From positions 1,885,014-1,949,013 of the forward strand of contig NZ_CP031700.1 in NCBI RefSeq assembly GCF_008807015.1: a DNA stretch of 64,000 nt, in the 5' to 3' direction. A model generated the notes under the pieces. It saw nothing but the letters and a program-made list of their open reading frames with translations. It was not told the origin of the DNA and made no database searches. A program made the position numbers and the translations under genes. Below are positions 56,669 to 64,000 of the stretch, one piece after another. How positions within the stretch are numbered: the stretch's first letter is position 1; each line of letters opens with the position of its first letter. Source of the stretch: Neisseria zalophi. Lineage in GTDB: Bacteria > Pseudomonadota > Gammaproteobacteria > Burkholderiales > Neisseriaceae.

Positions 56669-57355
56669 TTATTTATTGGCAGGATTCGGGCCAATTCGTT
56701 CTCCATGTTGTACACGTTCCGGTGCTTTATGTACCATAGTATAAGCATAGTCCACACCCATACCGTATGCACCTGAATGTTCTCTTACAACATCCATGAC
56801 TGCATCATAAGTGCCTTTACGCGCCCAGTCACGTTGCCATTCGAGCAATACTTGTTGCCAAGTAACTGGAACAACACCCGCTTGAACCATACGGTCCATT
56901 GCATATTTGTGTGCTTCTACAGAAGTGCCGCCTGATGCATCAGCAACCATATAAATTTCATAGTCACCTTCCAACATTGCGCACAACGCAAAAGAAAGAT
57001 TACATACTTCAGTCCATAAACCGGCAACAACTACTTTTTTGCGGCCATTTTTTGCTAAAGCATCGCGTACATTTTGATCATCCCAAGAATTCATTGAAGT
57101 ACGCTCAAGAATTTTGTGCTCAGGGAAAACAGCAAGCAATTCAGGATAAGTATGGCCTGAGAAGCCTTCTGTTTCTACGGTAGTGATGGTAGTCGGAATA
57201 TTGAAAATTTTAGCTGATTTCGCCAAAGCAACCACATTATTTTTCAATACCTGACGATCGATGGATTGAACACCAAATGCCATTTGAGGTTGATGATCAA
57301 TAATGATCAATTGACTGTTTTCTGGTGTTAAAAGCTCTAGATATTTTTTTGACAT
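56669..57355 (-). CDS. Isochorismatase-family hydrolase (YcaC-like)
   Basis: 228 residues. The cysteine-hydrolase triad is visible: Asp in IDHQPQMAFGV (about 19), a Lys in the GRKKVVVAGLW region (about 107), and Cys in WTEVCNLSFALC (about 117). E. coli YcaC has this fold but no firmly known substrate. The length is normal. It lies between the nitroreductase and xapX, with hairpins on both sides, so each gene may have its own transcript. Confidence 0.9.
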   Translation of the reverse strand: MSKKYLELLTPENSQLIIIDHQPQMAFGVQSIDRQVLKNNVVALAKSAKIFNIPTTITTVETEGFSGHTYPELLAVFPEHKILERTSMNSWDDQNVRDALAKNGRKKVVVAGLWTEVCNLSFALCAMLEGDYEIYMVADASGGTSVEAHKYAMDRMVQAGVVPVTWQQVLLEWQRDWARKGTYDAVMDVVREHSGAYGMGVDYAYTMVHKAPERVQHGERIGPNPANK

Positions 57356-57398
57356 TATAAAACTCCTTAATATGATGTGAGCATAAGTATTAAAAACA

Positions 57399-57455
57399 AA
57401 AACAGCAATAATAATGTAAGCTTAGTTACTCCTTAACATATATTATTGCTGTTTT
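57399..57455. terminator. 15-bp hairpin with large loop after the nitroreductase gene
   Basis: AAAACAGCAATAATA (57399-57413) is perfectly complementary to 57441-57455, with a 27-nt loop. On the minus strand the stem ends in TTTTTGTTTTT, so it should terminate the nitroreductase transcript before the hydrolase ATG at 57355. Confidence 0.72.
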
Positions 57456-57495
57456 GGCCGGACCGCCTTATGTCAGCCCTAATATAAAAAATAGA

Positions 57496-58104
57496 TTACA
57501 GACCGTAAACTTTTAAACGTTCTTCTACAGGAGCAAATGCTTTTTCACCTGCAGGGGCACTAATACCACCGAATACCAGTTGTGCACGTAATGTCCAGTT
57601 TGCAGGAACATTCCAAGCTTTAGCTACTTCTTCATCGATTACCGGATTGTAGTGTTGCAAGTTACCACCGATATTAGCAGCAGCTAATGTTGACCATACG
57701 GCATATTGATGCATTGCATTGGTATGCTCAGACCAAATCGGGAAGTTGGCAGCATAAGCAGCAAATTGTTCTTGCAAGCCTTCAACAACGTTTTTATCTT
57801 CGAAAAATAATACGCTACCGGCAGCAGCCTTAAACATATTCAATTTATCTTCAGTAGGTTGAAAGTTTTCAGCAGGTACGATTTTACGCAATTCTGAAAT
57901 AGCGATATCCCATAGCTTTTCATGTTCTGCACCAAACAATACGACAACACGAGTTGATTGTGAGTTGAAAGCAGAAGGTGTATGTTTTACTGCATGCTCA
58001 ATAACTTGTGCTACCTCTTGCTTGCTTACAGGCAAGTTTTTATTCAAAGCATAAACGGAGCGACGAGTTTCTGCAGCTTGTTGTAATGTTTGTACTAAAG
58101 ACAT
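57496..58104 (-). CDS. Nitroreductase family oxidoreductase (FMN)
   Basis: 202 residues. The start RRSVYALNKNLPVSKQEV and later SAFNSQSTRVVVLFG and LQHYNPVIDEEVAKAW follow the HBN/MhqN-type nitroreductase pattern; FMN and NAD(P)H cofactors are expected. Such enzymes reduce quinones or nitro compounds. The ATG at 58104 has AAGGAAACAAAG upstream, so I prefer it; the frame extends to 58188 with 28 unlike residues. Its upstream gap is nearly 600 bases, room for regulation. Confidence 0.9.
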   Translation of the reverse strand: MSLVQTLQQAAETRRSVYALNKNLPVSKQEVAQVIEHAVKHTPSAFNSQSTRVVVLFGAEHEKLWDIAISELRKIVPAENFQPTEDKLNMFKAAAGSVLFFEDKNVVEGLQEQFAAYAANFPIWSEHTNAMHQYAVWSTLAAANIGGNLQHYNPVIDEEVAKAWNVPANWTLRAQLVFGGISAPAGEKAFAPVEERLKVYGL

Positions 58105-58698
58105 CTTTGTTTCCTTTATTTCAGTTGTTTCAGGTTGAGTAGAATTTTGTCCGAGATTTCTCAGACAGTTTAAAATTTTTGAAAACATTTTATTTCATAA
58201 TTCCTATTGTAAATTTAATTACTTGTTTTCTTTTTAATGATAATGGTAAAAATATCAACACCATTACCTACATAATTTCGAGTCATAACATTTTTGATTG
58301 TTATCTAAATTTTAATAAATTAGATTGACCATGGGTTGCATTATAAATATGTTTTACCACCCGTCAAAGCGCAAACAAGAAAATCAGTATCAACTACAAC
58401 GAAATAATGATGATAAATTATAACAAATTATAAAACAGGAATTGAAACAAGTAACTACCCTACTCTAAATTAGGGTAGTTAGAAATTATTAAAGTAGTTA
58501 GACATTCTTATAAAAGCAGAACATCAGTTTATAATATTTATAAATTTTTTTGAAAAATCATATAGTAAACAAATTTTGATCATTAATACCCCAAATAAGT
58601 AAAAAATTATAGGGATAAAAAATTAATATATTTAACAAACAGTTAAACTATATTCTAATCAAATAAGAAAATAGTATATATTAGGTCATCAGCCAAAT
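58105..58698. other. AT-rich gap upstream of the nitroreductase gene
   Basis: 594 bases between the MerB-like and nitroreductase genes, both on the minus strand. No gene is supported. A perfect 10-bp inverted repeat AACTACCCTA/TAGGGTAGTT with an 8-nt loop lies at 58453-58480, without a T tract, and looks more like an operator or transcript structure than a terminator. TAACTA-like repeats recur nearby. Confidence 0.4.
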
Positions 58699-59310
58699 CT
58701 AACGTGCAAAAAGCATCCAAGCTACTTTATTAGCAGTCTCCAAATCTAGGGCAAACGTTCTTTGTCCATGACTATGCGTGCCTTGCCAAGCATCTAACTG
58801 CTCAGTGCAGGAGAAAAAATGCATCAGATTGCAGCAACTGCAAGACCAATCATGATTATTTTCCAAATCTGTATGTAATACATGAATATCACTACCACCT
58901 TCTAATACTTCAACACATCCAGCATGCATAGAAAGTACTATTTTATCGCCACATGATTCACATTCGCTTTCAATACGGATATCTTCACCAAAAGCATAAT
59001 GAAATCCTAAAGCATCAATTGCACACATAGCATAAGCTTCACGACCATCGGAAAAAATAACCCTTTTGTTAGTAGCAAGCCCAGAAACCGGATAAGCTGC
59101 TACCACAGAATCATTAGATAAAGCCAATATATTACGTGCAGCCAAATTATGAAGTATTTCACGATCAGGTGCATTGGCAAGCGGATAGGCATTGCGGCTG
59201 GCAATCATCGCCTGCATCACGTTTTCCCGCACAATATTTTCTTCTGCCGATAATCGTACCACCATAGGACGCGTAAAATAGTCACGGATAGAAACAGCTT
59301 GTTGCATCAT
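58699..59310 (-). CDS. MerB-like organomercurial lyase family protein
   Basis: 203 residues. The MerB catalytic residues are all present and at the same numbers as in E. coli plasmid R831b MerB: Cys96 and Asp99 in YAMCAIDALG, and Cys159 (with Cys157 and Cys160) in WSCSCCNLMHFF. A further CxxC at residues 117-120 is extra. MerB breaks carbon-mercury bonds. No merA, merR or mer transporter is near, so the true substrate may differ. Two adjacent ATGs (59310 and 59307) follow GAGGG; the second has better spacing. It heads the cluster on the minus strand. Confidence 0.8.
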   Translation of the reverse strand: MMQQAVSIRDYFTRPMVVRLSAEENIVRENVMQAMIASRNAYPLANAPDREILHNLAARNILALSNDSVVAAYPVSGLATNKRVIFSDGREAYAMCAIDALGFHYAFGEDIRIESECESCGDKIVLSMHAGCVEVLEGGSDIHVLHTDLENNHDWSCSCCNLMHFFSCTEQLDAWQGTHSHGQRTFALDLETANKVAWMLFAR

Positions 59311-59439
59311 AACCCTCTAAAAATGAAATGTTATAACAATAACACTATTATATTTCATTGAGGTATCAAAATAAACAATATTATTTGCACTAACTATTTT
59401 AAAAACAATGCTATATCTATTTTAGTTAAGTTCAACTTT

Positions 59440-60612
59440 TCATCCTTCTCCATCTTTTTCCTTGTTTTTTGCTGTTTTGGAAGGTTTTTTCATCTCGTAT
59501 TTCCATTTTTTCTTTTTTATAAGTTTTATTTTTTAATAGTACTAGTAGGGTTAATTAAATCAATAATCTCGCTTGTATACGAACCAACATCATATAATAA
59601 AGATCCATCATCTATATTTTCACCTATACCAAAACAGTCTCGTATAGCTTTTGTTGTTCCTATAAACATATTATCACTTAGAGCCGCACCATAATTGATA
59701 ATATCCTCCCTGACTTATCCATCAATTAAACAACCTCACATAAATTCTGAAAAGGTATCATCATTACCTCTAGGTAAATTAGGTAAATCAAATAACCCTA
59801 AAACATCAGTATAACCATTTATATTAAATATAAATTGATAAAAATTATTCCCCCATTTAATTTACCAAACCACAATAAATTCCCGTCTTTATTAGTCATC
59901 TCGCACAGAATACCGATTTGATTGCAGTGGAAGTAGTTAATATCTTGGTAGCTTTCTCCTTCTTCGTTTGTCTAATTGCGGATTTGTGCTAAGGGCTCGT
60001 AAGAATTTTAGTCGGTGTAGACATAGGTATAGCTTCCGTTTGCGTCAACTTTCTGTAATAGGTGACTGCCATCCCAAATAAATTCGGTTTTCAGACAGGC
60101 ATTATTTTCGGTATGCCTGTCTGAGACGTCCGCCCGCTCTTTGCCAATTCTTTTACCAAGGCGTCGTAGCTATAAACCCAAGTCTCTTTTTCCTGTTTGG
60201 GTTTGAAGATTTCCACTTTCACCAGTTGGTCATGCAGATCATAGAAATAGTCCTATATTTCGCTGTCGGCTAGTTCGTGCTGGATTAGATTATCTAAGTC
60301 GTCGTAGTAATAGCTGATGCCGTTGTAGGTTTTGAGGCGGTTGTCGGTAATCTTATCTTTGAGGCCGTCAAAGGATATTGTGGGTAGGGTCGAAAGCAAA
60401 AGTTTCTTTGTCGGCTTAGGTGATTCGGCCGAGTCGGTCGTATTCGAATTGTGTTACGCCGCTTCTTTGGTCGCTGCTATGAATGAGGCTGCCGGTTTTA
60501 TCATAGCCGTAACTGCGTTGGACGGCAGTATGACCCGCAGCGGTTTTTCCTTTGCCTTTGGGTCGGGTAACGGCATTTAATTCGGCGATTTGTTTTTTCA
60601 GACGGCCGGATG
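59440..60612 (-). pseudogene. Decayed Rhs-repeat protein: core fragment with orphan toxin tip
   Basis: Read on the minus strand, the segment starts abruptly with GRLKKQIAELNAVTRPKGKG, where GRLK is encoded by an uptake sequence, and continues with typical Rhs text such as FEYDRLGRIT, YNGISYYYDDLDNLI, FIWDGSHLLQKVDANG and CNQIGILCEMTNKDGNLLWF. Several in-frame stops, a frameshift and an internal deletion break it. It jumps to GYTDVLGLFDLPNLP, a DPLGL-like junction, and then to a tip ending YDVGSYTSEIIDLINP and, after a further frameshift, MKKPSKTAKNK. It cannot make a whole protein. Confidence 0.8.
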
Positions 60613-60696
60613 AGTGCTAAGAAAAGCGTACGTGCCATTTGGGCGCGTACGCTACTCTTTGGATAGATATTTCTATGTAGGCTACGGCTTATTACT
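60596..60696. repeat. Imperfect direct repeat, copy A, with hairpin
   Basis: This stretch contains GACGGCC-GGATGAGTGCTAAGA, a hairpin AGCGTACG/CGTACGCT (60625-60653), and GATAGATATTTCTATGTAGG. A similar stretch recurs at about 62040-62140. The hairpin, with an inner GCC/GGC pairing, is a probable terminator of the lipoprotein gene on the minus strand. Confidence 0.6.
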
Positions 60697-61916
60697 TAGT
60701 TAGCTTCTGCTTTATTTTTTAAAACCGGAAAATACTTTGTATTCCAATAAAATATAACAATATCATCAGTATTGACAGATCTCCCCATCATAATAATAAC
60801 CCCGTTATTCTTAAATAAGGCTATTTCATTTTTATGCTTTTCCATAAATTCCCTTTGATTTTCAAAGGTAGTTTTTCCATTATTCAAAGCTTCAAATTCA
60901 GCCAGATCAAATGCTTCATAAGGTGAATAGTGACTATTCAACTCTTTCTTTATTTGATCAAATAAATCATATTTCAGCCCGAAAATCGAAACATTTTGCA
61001 GAATATCGGTTGAATCATCAAACTGTAAAGCAGCTATTAACTTATTAGGCAAATTTAATGCATATGCATTAGGCATTTGTACTACTTTATTGCCATAAGT
61101 AATATAAGAACTCTCTGCCTTTATTAATTCAGGGTATTTGGATAATGCTTCTTTGACAGTAGCTTTGCCTATAACCAATCCAAAAGGGGCGACTTCTTCC
61201 TGAGAAGACCGGATAACATCTGCCAAAATCGCACGAGCTTTAGCTCCGGCTATATTAGCTTCTGCTTTATTTTTTAAAACCGGAAAATACTTTGTATTCC
61301 TATAAGAAATAATAATATCATCAGTATTGACAGATTTCCCAATTATAATAATAACCCCATTATTCTTAAATAATGCTATTTCATTTTTATGCTTTTCCAG
61401 AAATTCCCTTTGGTTTTCAAAAGTAGTTTCTTCATTACCTAAAGCTTCAAATTCAGCCAGATTAAATGTTTTATAAGGTAAATATTGACTATTCAATTCT
61501 TTCTTTATTTGATCAAATGAATCATATTTCAGCCCGAAAATCGAAACATTTTGTAGAATATCGGTTGAATCATCAAACTGTAAAGCAGCTATTAACTTAT
61601 CAGAAAGGCGTAATGCATATGTGTTAGGCATTTGTACTACTTCATTGCCATAAGTAACATAAGAACTCTCTGCTTTTATTAATTCAGGGTGTTTGGATAA
61701 TGCTTCTTTGACAGTAGCTTTGCCTATAACCAATCCAAAAGGGGTGACTTCTTCCTGAGAAGACCGGATAACATCTGCTAAAATCGCACGATCTTTATTA
61801 GCTCCGGCTATCATTTTGGTATCTATATTGCCATCTGTAGGCTGACAAGCCATTGTTGTCAATAACAACGTTAAAGCCATTAACTTTTTTGTGTAGATAT
61901 AAATCATCAAACCCAT
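60696..61916 (-). CDS. Lipoprotein with a duplicated 185-residue domain, candidate Rhs immunity protein
   Basis: About 406 residues. After a signal ending LLTTMAC (lipid Cys) the protein consists of two nearly identical units of 185 residues, each starting near RAILADVIRSSQEE and ending FPVLKNKAEAN. The DNA copies are 555 bases apart and differ at few positions, so the duplication is recent. I chose the ATG at 61916; 61907 is also possible. The domain is not one I know. It follows a toxin-tip remnant, the usual place for an immunity gene, which is an inference. Confidence 0.7.
   Translation of the reverse strand: MGLMIYIYTKKLMALTLLLTTMACQPTDGNIDTKMIAGANKDRAILADVIRSSQEEVTPFGLVIGKATVKEALSKHPELIKAESSYVTYGNEVVQMPNTYALRLSDKLIAALQFDDSTDILQNVSIFGLKYDSFDQIKKELNSQYLPYKTFNLAEFEALGNEETTFENQREFLEKHKNEIALFKNNGVIIIIGKSVNTDDIIISYRNTKYFPVLKNKAEANIAGAKARAILADVIRSSQEEVAPFGLVIGKATVKEALSKYPELIKAESSYITYGNKVVQMPNAYALNLPNKLIAALQFDDSTDILQNVSIFGLKYDLFDQIKKELNSHYSPYEAFDLAEFEALNNGKTTFENQREFMEKHKNEIALFKNNGVIIMMGRSVNTDDIVIFYWNTKYFPVLKNKAEAN
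60702..61811. repeat. 555-bp tandem duplication inside the lipoprotein gene
   Basis: Unit one (about 60702-61256) and unit two (about 61257-61811) run head to tail in frame. Matching landmarks, such as TAGCTTCTGCTTTATTTTTT, are spaced exactly 555 bases apart. Confidence 0.85.
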
Positions 61917-62042
61917 TTCTTTCTTTGTTACAAACAGAATATGTTGCACACCGTCCCAAGCTAACTCCACCACCGCCACCAATTAAACCATTTACATTAT
62001 AGGTATTACTTGCCTTTATATTTTTGGTTGATGTGGCAATTC
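61800..62042 (-). pseudogene. Remnant of a glycine-rich Rhs-type toxin tip
   Basis: In one minus-strand frame the segment reads IATSTKNIKASNTYNVNG and then GLIGGGGGVSLG, continuing to a stop near 61800 while overlapping the signal-peptide region of the lipoprotein gene in another frame. The glycine-rich stretch is common in polymorphic toxin C-terminal regions. A TGA precedes the readable part, so no start is left. The assignment is tentative. Confidence 0.4.
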
Positions 62043-62140
62043 ATTTTTTATACGGCCTAATGAGTGCCAAGGAAAGCGTATATACCCAAAAGATATGATA
62101 CCCTACGCATTGAATAAATATTTTTATGTAGACTACAGCT
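62040..62140. repeat. Imperfect direct repeat, copy B
   Basis: ATACGGCCTAATGAGTGCCAAGG and TGAATAAATATTTTTATGTAGAC match copy A at 60596-60696 with about one difference in five bases. Here the uptake core is mutated (ATACGGCC for AGACGGCC) and the hairpin is weaker. The two copies flank the lipoprotein gene. Confidence 0.55.
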
Positions 62141-62402
62141 TGCTAAGTATATATTCTTTAAAAAAGATATATATCTCAGCTAAAATTAACAACCAAAAAG
62201 AAAATCTTAATGAATATAAGATAAAATCTTTTTCTGGTTTATATTTTGTTGGTAAGCAAAATAAAACACTAATAGAATAAATAATAAATTCATAATTTAT
62301 TTTAATAAAATTACCAGATACTTTATTTTTATCATAGAAAAAATAAAGTAATATCAAATATGCAATTACTGCTTCAAATAATCTGATTGTTTTCTCATCC
62401 AT
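62133..62402 (-). CDS. Small membrane protein, possible immunity protein
   Basis: 89 residues with three hydrophobic segments (about 8-22, 38-52 and 65-84). It is AT-rich like its surroundings. Its ATG lies one base after the stop of the next membrane protein, so the two are co-translated. I do not recognise the family. Position after a toxin-tip remnant suggests an immunity role. Confidence 0.5.
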   Translation of the reverse strand: MDEKTIRLFEAVIAYLILLYFFYDKNKVSGNFIKINYEFIIYSISVLFCLPTKYKPEKDFILYSLRFSFWLLILAEIYIFFKEYILSKL

Positions 62403-62403
62403 A

Positions 62404-62682
62404 TTAATATTTCTTGTTATGCTTTTTATTTTGCCTTCTGTGAGTATTATTCTTTTTATTTAAGTCAAGTTGAATATGTAAAATAAAAGAGGCCAATAGT
62501 AAAGATTCAAAGATGATATTGAAAATTAAGTACATAAATCTACCAATACCAAACTCTTCAATAAAAATATCTCTTTTCCAACCACAATTACCATTAATTA
62601 AGCAATCGTAAGAATCATAGAAATTCCATAAAGTCCCTACAATGAATATGATAGTTTCTTTAGTTAATAAAAATTTAAGCAT
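62404..62682 (-). CDS. Small membrane protein, possible immunity protein
   Basis: About 92 residues with two hydrophobic helices (about residues 5-22 and 55-75) and a basic tail. I chose the ATG at 62682 because AAAGAGAT precedes it and the frame from 62724 would overlap the upstream toxin fragment. It directly follows the YDVG-type tip remnant, the usual place for immunity genes. No known domain is visible. Confidence 0.5.
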   Translation of the reverse strand: MLKFLLTKETIIFIVGTLWNFYDSYDCLINGNCGWKRDIFIEEFGIGRFMYLIFNIIFESLLLASFILHIQLDLNKKNNTHRRQNKKHNKKY

Positions 62683-62710
62683 ATATATCTCTTTATTTGA
62701 TCCCAATAAA

Positions 62711-63094
62711 CTAGTTTGCTTCATGGAGCATATAATCGATTGCTTTATCTCTGACCTTACCTTTGGTAAGATTTTTAGTTTCTTGGGATATAACTTTCTT
62801 AAGATTAGCTTTTGATTTTTTAACCCTTTGAGCCCTTGTCTTCTTAGTTGTTTTTGATAATTTTTTCATCTTAAATTTCAAATATTTAGCTTTTTATACA
62901 CATTTATAAGCAGTAGAAACTTTTTTGCGAGGATTATTAATTAAGTCGGACATTTCTTCTAATTAGTGCCGACGTCATAAGCAGTGGACTTAGTCACACC
63001 TCCATCAATATGAAAAAAGAATGTGTTTTTTTAGTCATCTCCAGTGAAATATTGTTACTAAATCCAGCGGCATCATCTACTAGCCATTATGGTA
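62711..63094 (-). pseudogene. Second decayed toxin tip of the YDVG type
   Basis: Minus-strand pieces read AAGFSNNISLEMTKKT, then, after a frameshift, HIDGGVTKSTAYDVGTN, then, after another, LEEMSDLINNPRKKVSTAY, a TAA, and in the same frame MKKLSKTTKKTRAQRV to a stop at 62711. The same order (YDVG, DLIN, MKKxSKTxK) is found in the tip at 59440-59730, so both are copies of one toxin-tip family. A 52-codon open frame (62711-62869) within it is probably just the tail. Confidence 0.5.
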
Positions 63095-63167
63095 AAGAAT
63101 TTTTCTGATACTTTATTCGATAATATTGAGTTCGCTCTTTTTTAGATTACTTATAAAAAATAGTGGT

Positions 63168-63542
63168 TTAATGTATACATATTTTATATGAAATATATAA
63201 AAATATATTAAGAATCCAAAAACCTAATAAAAAATAATTTACAAATATGTATGTAAATATAAGTTTAAATTCCAAACCATTAAAACCGTTGATTAAAAAA
63301 ACTATTAAATAAGAAACAAGAAATAAAGCAAAAGGATATATATATAAATATATTTTTTTATTTCCTATAAAAACTACCCTCGTTAACCAAAATAATATGG
63401 TGAATAATCCATAAAGCATATAAAAACTTGAGTGAGATACTGTTTTAGAATATAAATTAAACCAACCGGGATATGCGTATAGTATAATAAAAATAATATA
63501 AAAAATTAAATCATACTTAGTTTGTTTGTTAAAAAATCTCAT
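63168..63542 (-). CDS. Small multi-pass membrane protein, possible immunity protein
   Basis: 124 residues with four hydrophobic helices and few charged residues. It starts about 40 bases after the stop of the Rhs tip remnant at 63582 on the same strand, so it is placed as an immunity gene. Very AT-rich, with no recognised domain. Confidence 0.5.
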   Translation of the reverse strand: MRFFNKQTKYDLIFYIIFIILYAYPGWFNLYSKTVSHSSFYMLYGLFTILFWLTRVVFIGNKKIYLYIYPFALFLVSYLIVFLINGFNGLEFKLIFTYIFVNYFLLGFWILNIFLYISYKICIH

Positions 63543-63581
63543 TATTTTTTTCTTAACTTTATCAAGGAATTTCCTAAAGAT

Positions 63582-64000
63582 TTAGGATTGTAATAAGTAT
63601 AAATATTTAAATATACCAGTTAATCTTCTTAATACATTACTTGCACTAATAATACATAAATTTCCCATGGTACCTCCTATATTTATCATTATTCTTCCTG
63701 CTTCACTATCAGACAGAGGAAATCGATGTAAAATACCTTAGAACCAATCCAAGAGGATCAATAAACTTCATTGGTTGGGTTGTATAGTTATATAAAGCAA
63801 TCCCTCCCTGCCAACCCAATCGGATCCTGATGCACAAACTGCCCACAATCCAGCTCATAATACCTAAAAAAGTTGTAATATAACTCCGTTTCAGTATCAC
63901 AATACTGATTCTGTAGTCTAAACGGTTGATGGATATTAATGATATTGGTTTCGCTCTTCAACTTACCCAAACCGTAATAATCACCAAATCAAAGCAATCT
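63582..64000 (-). pseudogene. C-terminal end of a second Rhs core, broken, running off the window
   Basis: Minus-strand text includes [40 protein letters not shown] and, in a second frame, [20 protein letters not shown], the highly conserved Rhs core end and DPLGL junction. A TGA replaces the Trp of LLWFGDYYG at the start, and two frameshifts follow. After DPLGL a short tip with SEAGRIMINIGGTMGN reaches a stop at 63582. The rest of the core lies beyond base 64000. Confidence 0.8.

Noticed and set aside
59440-59493. 17-codon open frame MKKPSKTAKNK as a small gene
   Set aside because: It matches the tail of the second toxin tip and joins the Rhs pseudogene by one frameshift.
60332-60580. 82-residue plus-strand open frame
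   Set aside because: It is antisense to the broken Rhs core, whose minus-strand reading clearly matches the Rhs family.
62095-62280. 61-residue plus-strand open frame
   Set aside because: It opposes the membrane protein gene at 62133-62402 and has no ribosome site; the direction disagrees with the locus.
62711-62869. 52-codon open frame beginning MKKLSKTTKK as a separate small basic gene
   Set aside because: The same frame continues upstream through a single TAA into the toxin-tip text, and the other tip has a matching tail, so it is better read as the end of a broken gene.

Overview
The window is a chromosome segment of a Neisseriaceae bacterium, most likely Neisseria or a close relative. 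The main evidence is the very frequent DNA uptake sequence core GCCGTCTGAA, mostly in the AGGCCGTCTGAA form, found singly and as inverted pairs acting as terminators. Gene orders typical of Neisseria support this: dnaB followed by pilHIJK and pilX/pilL, and folC-SPOR-cvpA-purF. The species cannot be fixed from the sequence alone.

Layout. Bases 2-3478 hold a strikingly AT-rich gene, cut by the left edge, for a large STAND/NACHT-like ATPase that may be an antiphage protein. From about 3.5 to 50.9 kb the sequence is ordinary core chromosome. It carries the pqiABC lipid-transport operon, a sirtuin, argB, a dicarboxylate transporter, a LysR regulator facing a DUF485-actP acetate uptake pair, the folC-SPOR-cvpA-purF operon, pgeF, ccoG-ccoH, a MocR regulator, ackA, ppx, pdxH, the minor-pilin operon behind dnaB, sodB, an M16 peptidase, rlmK, hemA, fpr, msbA, thrC, rarA and yaaA. 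Two identical tRNA-Ser(UGA) genes follow at 51.0 kb.

From 51.3 to 59.3 kb seven genes run on the minus strand: an MFS exporter, a pirin, a YtcJ-like amidohydrolase, an XapX protein, a YcaC-like hydrolase, a nitroreductase and a MerB-like organomercurial lyase. Several are separated by strong hairpins. Together they look like an electrophile, redox or xenobiotic stress set, which is an inference.

From 59.4 kb to the right edge lies a decayed, AT-rich polymorphic-toxin (Rhs) locus on the minus strand. It contains two broken Rhs cores, several different toxin-tip remnants, and small membrane or lipoprotein genes placed directly after the tips, where immunity genes are expected. One lipoprotein carries a recent 555-bp internal tandem duplication.

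Working together: acetate is imported by ActP and can be phosphorylated by AckA; CcoG and CcoH serve cbb3 oxidase maturation; the minor pilins and the uptake sequences both point to natural transformation. The strongest candidates for something undescribed are the left-edge ATPase, the MerB-like gene without any mer partners, and the Rhs tip/immunity array.
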